Part shown: positions 55,571 through 64,000 of the stretch, piece after piece
How positions within the stretch are numbered: the stretch's first letter is position 1
Layout: the number at the start of each line of letters is the position of its first letter
Origin: Halocaridina rubra
Taxonomy: Eukaryota; Arthropoda; Malacostraca; Decapoda; Atyidae
Direction of reading: 5' to 3'
Assembly (NCBI GenBank): GCA_037179515.1
Contig: JAXCGZ010021123.1
Coordinates: forward strand, 1 to 64,000
Length of the DNA: 64,000 bases
Translations under genes and position numbers: made by a program
Notes under the pieces: model-generated
Seen by the model: only the letters and a program-made list of their open reading frames with translations
Told to the model about the DNA's origin: nothing
Database searches by the model: none

Positions 55571-55912
55571 CAGTGATCCCCCGCTGGATCGTGTTTCTTG
55601 GTTCGCGTTTTCACTGTATCGCGGATTTTTTTGGGGGCAAATTATTATTAAAATACCTATGTACATGAGTATGTCACGTAATTACCACTTCATTCACCGT
55701 AATTTTATCTATCACTTTCATATAAATTTACGTTGCATGCTGTTATTTATGAAGTAAAGGGTGGTTTGTTAACAGTACAGGGAGGGTTTATACTGTGTTA
55801 AGGTAAAAATAAATTAAAATATCCATGTACATATAGGCTGATCCTACTTCGCGGTTTTCCTGTCTCGCGCCGGGTCCCGGAACCGAACTACCGCAATAAG
55901 GGGGGATCACTG
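55571..55912. mobile_element. Tigger-type MITE I-c (342 bp)
   Basis: Left end cagtgatcccccgctgg, right end aaggggggatcactg. It is separated from T3 by six bases (tatata) and from the next element by twelve. Confidence 0.9.
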
Positions 55913-55924
55913 TATGTATATATA

Positions 55925-57318
55925 CAGTGTTACCCCGGTTATTCGCGTTTCCTGGTTCGCTTTCTCAATCTATCGGGGTTTTTTTTTGGAAAAATTATTA
56001 TTTTATTTCATGGGTATATGCAAAATTATTAAAATATTAAAAAAAAAATTCTCAGTATTTTCATTTTTTTTTATTGAAAAAAACATATTTCATTATCTAA
56101 TTGATAAAAAAAAATTATTTCCCAGCCTACAAATAATAAAACTGTACAAAATAGTAAAAAACATAAATGTAGATAGATAGATAGATACGTTTATTGACCA
56201 CCTCTTTTGAAAAGTACAGTATAATCTTTACAAAAGGAATATTTGGTCCAAATTACAATGAATAAATACAATAGATTTTGTATAATCATCAAATAAGTAG
56301 ATGAATTTTAAATTAATATACATTGTACTAATAACTGAATGATATACGTACGTACAGTATAACTCACAGTATTGCCTCATATGAAATAGTGTTCGATAGC
56401 GTACAATGTATTGGGGTCGCTAGCATATATATTTATATTTCCAGTAGCTTCATGATTTTATTGATAAAAAAAATGTATTTATTAGCCTAAGAATAATAAA
56501 ACAGTAAAAAATAGTAAAAAACATAAATACTAACAGTATTGCAACATGTAAAATACGATACCGCTATCAGCGTTTTGGACAAAGTCTCATTCAGTCTAAC
56601 TCATGTGTGCGCCGTTCACGTTGTGCTTATTAAACGTTTTGCTTGTGTTCGATAGCGCACAATGTATTGGAGTCGAAGCTACGTGAGCTAGCATATAGAT
56701 TTATACTTCCAGTAGTTTCAAGATTTTATTGACAAAAAAATGTATTTCTTAGCCTAAGAATAATATAACAGTAAAAAATAGTAAAAAACATAAATACTAA
56801 CAGTATTGCAACATGTAAAATACGATACCGCTATCAGCGTTTCGGACAAAGGCTTCCACCATCTTCCATTGTCTCGCATCACACGTGCGCGCCATTCACG
56901 TCGTGGTTATTATTATTAATATGTTTTGCTTGTGATTGTTTTACTCGCATATTTTAACATTTGCAATGCCTCCCAAGCATCCTTCATCTTCTAAGGCTTC
57001 TTGTAGTGAGCCTAAGCGGCAAAGGAAAATGTTAACCATTGTAGATAAAGTGAAACTCTTAGATATGTTGAAAGAAGGAAAAAAGTTTATGGATGTCGGT
57101 CGTTATTTTACCTAAACGTAAAAATTATTGTAAAATATGGAACCTATGTATGTCAAGTCATCATCACCTCATTCACGGTAAATTTTCCTATCACTTTCAT
57201 AAAAAAATTACGTTGCTTGCTGTTATTTATAATGTAAAGGGTGTTTTTTTAACAGTACAGGGAGGGTTTATACAGTGCAAACGTAAAAATACATTAAAAT
57301 ATCTATGTACATATAGGC
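55925..57318 (+). mobile_element. Tigger T4, internally deleted, cut by an LTR element
   Basis: Left end cagtgttaccccggttattc, 5' subterminal repeats (56090-56830), a transposase start, then a jump to 3' subterminal repeat (57115-57318). It stops at aggctg, where the gypsy LTR begins; the remaining Tigger end should lie beyond the window, after the 3' LTR. Confidence 0.8.
56966..57115 (+). pseudogene. Tigger transposase N-terminal stub (T4)
   Basis: 49 codons from MPPKHPSSSK through KLLDMLKEGKKFMDVGRYF, then a stop created where coding sequence is fused to the 3' repeat. Only the first helices of the pogo DNA-binding domain remain. Such a peptide could at most bind DNA weakly. Confidence 0.8.
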
Positions 57319-58267
57319 TGTGACAGAGTGTTTCGCTCAAAGTCACCAGAGGCTGTTAGATGCCTTATTAAATAAATTAGTAACATAACTGTTATTTTCT
57401 AACTAAAAAAATAATTCCCACTTCTTGACTTTTGCAGATTATGATTATTTGCAATTTGTATTTTAGCTTATAGCTAATTTTAAATATACCTTATTTACTC
57501 TTCTTGCACGTGTAGAAGTATAGCCCCGATATAAAGGCTGCTCCTATTTTCTGTCTGCTACGAGCCAAGAAAATTATGAGATATTTTTCCAGTAACCTAA
57601 CTTTTCATTATTATTCTCGTTTTATTTTATTTGCTTCCACTTGTTGCACCTAAAAATACTGTCTCTCCCTTGCATCTCTGCTATAATTGCCTGCCAGGGA
57701 CCACCACTAAAATAGTCCTTAAAATGATATCAGAGCCAATTACTGCTCTAGAAATGTATCCTACAGATGAACTCACCAGGAGGGACAATGAGACGCTCTC
57801 TTTTGGCGCCGAGACTGCCCAGAGGCAACATCTCGCCTGGGCAGTCTAAGTTTATTTCAAATCTTAATTAAGTGGCATCTTCACAGGAATTCATCTAGCA
57901 CAACAAGTGTCCTGTATTCTACTCTGCCTGTGTGACAGAGGTAATCATCGAGTTGAGGCCAAAGTCTTGGCATACGTCCGTGGTGCCGGGAAACGAAATC
58001 GTGCTCACCACCTCCGGGATTCGAGGCAGCATTTCATAAAATTTAATTTGAGAAATTTAATTCAATTCTTTTAATGTCATTGCATTTCCAAAATTAAAAG
58101 AAAGTTGAATTCTGAGTTTCATTTAACCGACTAATGGTAATAGAGATGGGGTGTTCAAGTACAAATATCTGTCCTGTCTGTTTGTGAGCTCTTAACCGAG
58201 CTCGGTACTTTGAGTCCCCTTAGTAAAACAGAATCTTAACAACACTCTAGCATCCTAAACCCCAACA
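57319..58267 (+). repeat. 5' LTR of the Gmr1-type element
   Basis: Begins TGTGACAG (the start could be 57319 or 57321) and ends CCCCAACA, two bases before the primer-binding region. No second copy is in the window, so the length of about 949 bp rests on the TG...CA ends and the PBS. Confidence 0.75.
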
Positions 58268-58271
58268 AGAT

Positions 58272-58289
58272 TGGCGCCCGAACAGGGAC
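58272..58289 (+). promoter_or_regulatory. Primer-binding site, tRNA-Lys type
   Basis: tggcgcccgaacagggac is the classic 18-base complement of a lysine tRNA 3' end, used to prime minus-strand DNA synthesis. Confidence 0.9.
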
Positions 58290-58914
58290 CCGAACAGACA
58301 GACTGATTTTATAAATTTATTTTTATTTTGCTTTTTAACATTGCACATGAAACCCGATTACCATTGGCTCGATTATTGAAATGAATGAATCTTAGGCTGC
58401 ACACGAAAATTTTTGCGCTAGAAACGTTGCGGATAAGAAATTTTTTTGTTTTCAATATTAATTATGGTAACTAATATTTTCTTGTTTCCCATGTGGTAAA
58501 CAATCTATCAGGAAATCTACATGAGATTATGTGGTAACAGACTAGAAATTTTGCATGACGAGAAGACGTGTTATATAAAATTTCATTTATTTGCGTGATA
58601 AGATTGAGTTTTAAAGCATTCGTGTTTTATATATCCGTTAAAGGGTGATACTTGTTAGGAATTGGGAGAAAGCATATTAAGTATTTTTGCTTATAATTGT
58701 GTTTTATATTCAAGCATTGACTGCTCATAGATTGGAAGAAAAACTTTGGTGTCATTTACCGAGCCTAGGCAAAGCCTTTCATGTGTCTGAGTTGTCACTT
58801 GAAAATAAATTTTCTCATTACTAGTAGAAATGTGTAATCTGGCTGCCTAGTAAGCTGTTAGCTTATCGTTGGTGTATTTTGCATAGGATCTGTGCCCTTT
58901 TGGTAACACTCCAG

Positions 58915-59660
58915 AATTTTACTTACGACATTTTATTTGTGGGTACTGCCATATACGCGCTCATACGCAGACACGACCGCGATACTGTACTTGTTCGTAT
59001 TACTTACGACATTTTATTTGTGGGTACTGCCATATACGCGTCATACGCAGGCACGACCGCGATACTGTACTTGTTTGTACTCTCAGGCACTGGGTGCTAG
59101 TCGGTAAAATTCGTTGTTGCTCATTCCTTTCATTTGCACCATAACCGCAGGTACTGCCACGTATTGCTGTTAAGCAGGCACAACTGCCATTCTGTATTAC
59201 CAGTGTTTCATGCACTGTTTTGCAACATTTTGTTGCTGTTGCACTTGATTGTGTTGCTCATTCCTTTCATTTGCACCATAACTGCAGGTACTGCCATGTA
59301 TTGCTGTTAAGCAGGCACGACTGCCATTCTGTATTACCAGTGTTTCATGCACTGTTTTGCAACATTTTATTGCTGTTGCACTTGTGTTGCTCATTCCTTT
59401 CATTTGCACAATAACCGCAGGTACTGCCACGTATTGCTGTTAAGCAGGCACGACTACCATTCTGTATTGCCAGTGTTTCATGCACTGTTTTGCAACATAT
59501 TGTTGCTGTTGCACTTGATTGTGTTGCTCATTCCTTTCATTTGCACAATAACCGCAGGTACTGCCACGTATTGCTGTTAAGCAGGCACGACTGCCATTCT
59601 GTATTACCTCATGCACTGTTTTGCAACATTTTGCTGCTATTGCACTTGATTGAATTTTGA
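58915..59660 (+). repeat. Tandem repeats in the gypsy leader
   Basis: Two units of about 80 bp (58920-59085; landmark tacgacattttatttgtggg), then four to five units of 133-137 bp (59105-59650; landmark gtactgccacgtattgctgt at 59151, 59288, 59421 and 59558). Both unit types share a core (gtactgcca...gcaggcacgac), so one was derived from the other. Confidence 0.88.
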
Positions 59661-59864
59661 GTCACTTTTATGGTGAAATTTTGAGATCACTTTTACGTTT
59701 AAGTTTGAACTGTGGTGTTGAATTTTTTTCTTTCTCTCCTTGGTGTTGTGTGGTTCTTTCATTTTTTTTCTACTACTGTATTGTAGAGATTTGTTTTTTT
59801 GTGTGGTTGTTTTGGCACTTCGTTATTGACTGTTTAGGAAACCAGGCAGTCACAGGAATCAAAC

Positions 59865-61040
59865 ATGGAAACCATCAAAACATTCGATGAGGAGCGTTAC
59901 CTAGACATACTGATTGCTAGGGGTGAGAGATATGGTTTTTCCCCAAGACAGAAGCTCTTCGAATGGGCTCATGAGAAGATGGTTGAACGCCGAGATAAGC
60001 TGGAGAAGAGAGCACGTGATGAGGCACAAGCACAACGTAAGGAGGCACATGCACAACATAAACATGAGCTTGCGCTTGCTCGGCTTCAAGCGGGAATCCC
60101 AGACAGTAGTCCTTTATCCGGAAATAGAGATTACAGGAACGGGAAGCACAAGAGCCCCTCGCAGAACTTCAATCGTCCAGCTCCTCCTCCTCACACTCCT
60201 AAGCCTTATTACGGCCATGCACCCACACTCAAGAAGGATGACACGGTAAGACCTAAGCCTCAGCAGTTAAGAGGCAAAGGCCATTACTCTGCTCCACCTT
60301 CCCAGGGTTTTCAGCCAAACTCTAAGAGCCACCATGCTCCCTCACACAGCGGCGGCCCACATAGCCGTCTGGCCACTCACTCAGCCCATGTTGTGGAAAC
60401 AGGGCCAGAAAGGGCCAATGAGGATAACGCCGAGGAACCACCACACAAACTTGCCAATGTGGAATTCATCGAACATGATGATCTGGAAATGATCCCAAAA
60501 TGCCTAGAAACCATAAATGGTGTGGAAGCTGAGATAGCCCTTGACACTGGGGCCAATGGCATACTTGTTGACGAGAGATTCATCAGGGATGAAGATTATA
60601 CCGGCGAAGTCGTTCGTGTGCGGGTTGCTGAAGGAACACCCCAAATACGACGCTGCTGTGTCATTAACCTGGATTGCAAATACTACAAGGGAAAAGCCCC
60701 AGCTGTGGCAATGATTGGGCTTATGTACCCTGTTTTGATGGGTCGTGCACTGAACCTAGTTCCTACTTTCCAGGCCGACCTCTGCCATAAGGACATTTCT
60801 CGTTATAACTTCCCTCGGGGGAAGTCACATGAAGCCATTTCAGCAGCAACTCCTGGCCTCGATGCCAAGAATATGGACGATTTTCCGACTGACTCCATTG
60901 AGTCTGCCGCAGTCAGTACACGTAATGTGGAACGTGGAGAGTTTCCCCCTCCTTTACCAGATGATGCACCTCTCGAGCCATTGAAGTCCCGTCCAGACTT
61001 TGCCAAATTGCAGCAAGACTGCCCCAGCCTCAAACGCTAG
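59865..61040 (+). CDS. Gypsy gag (shortened) plus protease
   Basis: 391 codons starting in a good context (aaacatgg). Residues 1-77 are charged and probably coiled-coil (KMVERRDKLEKRARDE). Residues 80-180 are Pro/His-rich and disordered. A retropepsin follows: catalytic D227-T228-G229 in ALDTGANGILVDE and a flap/end region (AMIGLMYPVLMGRAL). No capsid-like block and no CCHC zinc knuckle lie between the coiled coil and the protease, unlike usual gypsy Gag, so a large in-frame deletion is likely. The frame ends at TAG 61038-61040. The downstream pol is in the same frame, with a second TAG at 61089-61091. Confidence 0.8.
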   Translation: METIKTFDEERYLDILIARGERYGFSPRQKLFEWAHEKMVERRDKLEKRARDEAQAQRKEAHAQHKHELALARLQAGIPDSSPLSGNRDYRNGKHKSPSQNFNRPAPPPHTPKPYYGHAPTLKKDDTVRPKPQQLRGKGHYSAPPSQGFQPNSKSHHAPSHSGGPHSRLATHSAHVVETGPERANEDNAEEPPHKLANVEFIEHDDLEMIPKCLETINGVEAEIALDTGANGILVDERFIRDEDYTGEVVRVRVAEGTPQIRRCCVINLDCKYYKGKAPAVAMIGLMYPVLMGRALNLVPTFQADLCHKDISRYNFPRGKSHEAISAATPGLDAKNMDDFPTDSIESAAVSTRNVERGEFPPPLPDDAPLEPLKSRPDFAKLQQDCPSLKR

Positions 61041-61091
61041 ATGCAGCAGGCCACCGAGGGAAGGACCTTCACAGTGAGAGGAGGAGGCTAG

Positions 61092-63893
61092 ATCACTTAC
61101 GCCCTTGAAGATGGAGTACTTCGTAGGCATGTGACTAAAGATGGCCACACCTTTAAACAGTTGGTGGTGCCCGCTTCATTGCGCCGCCAGGCTATGTATG
61201 TGGCACACCATTTACCTCTGAGTGGACACAGAGGCAAAGCAAAAACTCGGCATGTCCTTCAGAAGGCTTTTGCATGGCCAAACATGTACACCGAGGTAGA
61301 CAGATATGTAGGCTCCTGCCCTGTCTGTCAATCCACCTCAACGGCACTGGTACCGAAAGTTCCCCTGGGGATAACTAAGCTCTCAATGGAGCCATTTTCC
61401 AAGGTCGCTATGGACATACTAGGTCCTATTAATCCAGCTTTGTCCACGGGGAAACACTTCCTCCTGGTAAATGTTGACCTGGCAACAAGGTACCCAGATG
61501 CAGTGCCACTGTCTTCTATCACAACTGAAGCAGTCGCTCATGCCCTATTTGAAATCTGCTCCAGGGTTGGCTTTCCTGAGCAGGTCACTTCTGACAATGG
61601 AAGTCAGTTTACAAGTAGGCACTTTGAGGCTTTCTGTAACCTTTTAGAAATGAAGCATATTCGTACGAGTGTCTATCATGCCCAATCAAATGGAGCATGC
61701 GAACGCTATAACAGGACATTGAAGCGATGTTTGCGCAAGCTAGTGATAGATATACCTAGGCAGTGGGACAAATACGTCCCTGCTGCACTTTTCTCCTTCA
61801 GAGACACGCCCCACGACACTACTGGATGCTCGCCTTTCGAGCTGATTGGTCATAAGGTCAGAGGCCCAGTAGAATTCTTGGCAGAATGTTGGGATTCACC
61901 TACCATCGAAGATGACGATAGAGACGTCCATGAGTATATTTTGAAGTTTTCGTCTCGCCTCAAAAAGGCTTGGAAAACTGCACAATTAGCCATTAAGGGT
62001 CACCAGCAGACTGCCAAGCTCCTCTTTGACAAGCGTGAGTGGCGTCGTGCCCTGACACCCGGAGATCGAGCTCTGTTACTTCTTCCAACAGATACCCGCA
62101 AGCTAATGCTACGCTGGAAAGGACCGTACACTGTGGTACACCGGGTGACCCCTGACAATTATGTGCTAAATGTTGATGGCAATAACCGGAAATACCACAT
62201 TAACCAGCTGAAGCTTTATTGTGAGGACCCGGAGGCCCACAGGGATCCTGCGCTGGCGCTCCCAGCAACCCCTATAGATGCCCCCAGCATCAACAGAACC
62301 TCCGAGGCTGCAGCAACACAGGTGCTCCATTATAGCCACCCCTTACTTCCTATATTAGAATACTCCACCCTTGCAGTGGAGACAGACTTACGGGAGTGGA
62401 GTTTTTCGGAAGAAGCCCCTCTGGCCGCAGCCACCGCCCTTGCAATTGAAGACATAAGCTTAGCTTTTGATGATGGTAAGGATCCTGCCATTCCCACACA
62501 CCGAAAAGAAAGTGTGAGTAATTGCATTATTAACTCCAGACTGCAACCGAGTCAACGGGAACAGCTGAACAAGCTATTAGAGGACTATGAGAACGCCTTC
62601 AACGACCTCCCAGGCATTACCACTACCCTTGAGCATCATGTCAGATTGACTGACCCAGAGCCATTTCGGCATTCCTATGGTCTTCCCCACCAGCTGTCCT
62701 TACGGCTGAAGGAAGATCTTGACACTTGGGTCCGCCTCGGAATAGTTGAAAAGAGCATTTCGCCTTGGTGTTCGCCGTTACTGGCAGTGCGTAAGCGAGA
62801 TGGCAGTCACAGGTTCTGCCTTGACTGTCGTAAGCTTAACTCCCGTACCATCTTTGATGGAGAGCCCATTGCTGACGCCGAGCATATTTTCTCGTTGCTT
62901 TCTCAAGCCCGTTACCTGTCCAAGTTGGATCTGGCCAGTGGATTTTGGCAAGTCCCGTTGAGCGAGACTACCAAGCCTCTTACAGCTTTTCCCACAAGAT
63001 ATGGTCTATACCAGTTCAGGGTCATGCCTTTTGGTATGGTAAATGCCCCTGGCTGCTTCAGCAGACTCATGAGGATAGTACTACAGGATCTCGACAATGT
63101 TTCGTGCTTTATAGACGACATTCTGGTGCATTCTCAGGATTGGTCGTCGCACCTCGAGACTCTCCGCAGAGTTCTCACTCGTCTGAACCAGCATGGACTT
63201 CATTTAAAGCCTTCCAAATGTGAGACTGGTTTCACACAATTGCAGTATCTCGGCCACGTGGTTGGAGAAGGAGTTATGTCCCCTTTACATGACAAGGTAC
63301 AAGCTATTAAGGATATGGAGAAACCTGCCACTGTCACTCAACTGAGATCATTCCTGGGTAGTGTCGGCTACTACCAACGGTTCATTCCATACTTTAATAC
63401 TATCGCTGCCCCTTTGCAGCAAATGACCTCCTCGAAGCAAAGTAAATCCTCCCCTGTCAAATGGACAGATGAAGCGGAGAGAGCATTTTTCAAGCTCCGA
63501 GAAGCATTGGCGGGTGAGCCAGTATTACAACTGGTAAACCCTGATTTTCCATTTATCTTGCAGACCGACGCCTCAGACGAAGGCCTGGGTGCCGTGCTCT
63601 TGCAAGCCCGATCAGACAACTCAGCAGAAGTAGCTCCAGTGCAATATGCAAGCCGCAGGCTTCGCCCTGCAGAGCGAAATTACTCCACCGTGGAGAAGGA
63701 AGCTCTAGCTGCATATTGGGCCATAAAGAAATTTGAAGTCCATCTGTATGGCCAACATTTTACACTGAGAACCGACCACCGACCTCCTATATTTACAGAC
63801 TGCAGACAAGCTAAATCCTCGCCTGAAAAGGTGGGCACTTTACCTGAATCTTTTCAAATTCACTGCCCAACATGTTCATGGCAAGGACAATGA
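61092..63893 (+). pseudogene. Gypsy pol: integrase, then RT and RNase H
   Basis: Open from the second TAG to 63893; residue numbers count from 61131. The integrase zinc region is H27/H33 with C63 and C66. The core has D95 (MDILGP), D155 (TSDNGSQF) and E191 (SNGACERYNR), an exact D,D-35-E spacing. The integrase C-terminal part is LMLRWKGPYTVVHRV. RT then begins at about residue 490 (LEHHVRLTD), with LSKLDLASGFWQV, MPFGMVNAPGCF, catalytic FIDDILVHS and QYLGHVV. RNase H has LQTDASDEGLGAVL, TVEKEALAAYW and RTDHRP. A one-base shift near 63786 moves the last 60 codons, including the usual HVHGKDNDLADLLSR end, to another frame ending at 63975. Together with the two amber codons this makes the copy defective. 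Confidence 0.9.
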
Positions 63894-64000
63894 CCTTGCT
63901 GATCTACTAAGTCGACGGTCGTTACCCTCAAATGAGGAAGCTGGTGCTGTTAGCCTAAATTTGACTAGTCGGTAAAGATTATTTCTCTAATGTGTTGTTT

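Larger units (their letters stand above)
57319..64000 (+). mobile_element. Ty3/gypsy element with integrase before RT (Gmr1-type order)
   Basis: 5' LTR, tRNA-Lys-type primer site, a 1.6-kb leader with tandem repeats, and gag-pro-integrase-RT-RNase H in one frame. Ordinary Ty3/gypsy elements place integrase after RNase H; here it precedes RT, the order known from Gmr1-like elements. The pol end is at about 63975 and the 3' LTR lies past the window edge. Several disabling changes show this copy is not autonomous. Confidence 0.9.

Overview
The window is eukaryotic, from an animal nuclear genome. It has spliced fibronectin-type-III exons, RNase-H-bearing and CR1-like LINEs, Ty3/gypsy elements, many pogo/Tigger-type DNA transposons, tRNA-derived repeats and about twenty long (TA)n tracts. 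That mix resembles repeat-rich malacostracan (decapod) genomes; the assignment is inference from style only.

The only host gene I can support lies on the minus strand. Three exons (45748-45878, 43177-43364, 30820-30967) encode successive halves of fibronectin type III domains. Their splice sites and phases match, so the window cuts through the ectodomain of an FN3-repeat protein, with introns of about 2.4 and 12.2 kb. Almost everything else is mobile DNA.

Layout: 890-12916 is a Tigger MITE, a (TA)n tract, and a Tigger (T1, minus) split by a 7.8-kb pol-less LTR element with a GCCA target duplication. 12997-19013 is a second pogo-like element containing another composite element, which itself contains an RNase-H LINE sitting in a (TC)n tract. 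19115-26211 is a chimeric Tigger/foldback element holding a second copy of the same LINE, also in (TC)n, and a near-intact CR1-like LINE. 26416-30370 holds further composite MITEs separated by (TA)n. 31063-34059 is a complete Tigger (T2) with TA duplication and a decayed transposase. 35664-38513 holds more MITEs and a 180-bp satellite. 38535-40152 is a head-to-head array of a 272-bp tRNA-like repeat. 40517-41890 is a decayed LINE. 42797-43139 is a MITE next to an exon. 46261-49035 is Tigger sequence around a gypsy integrase fragment. 49155-52179 holds composite elements, including the empty (TC)n site. 52284-57318 holds a tRNA-like array and three adjoining Tigger elements. 57319 to the end is the 5' LTR, leader and gag-pro-pol of a gypsy element whose integrase lies before its reverse transcriptase (Gmr1-type order).

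How the parts relate: nearly every Tigger-type terminus abuts a (TA)n tract, so the locus reads as element-(TA)n-element-(TA)n. TA-targeting transposons and TA microsatellites appear to feed each other, and the (TC)n tracts carried inside foldback elements serve as landing sites for one LINE family. No coherent multi-gene system beyond this repeat ecology is visible.
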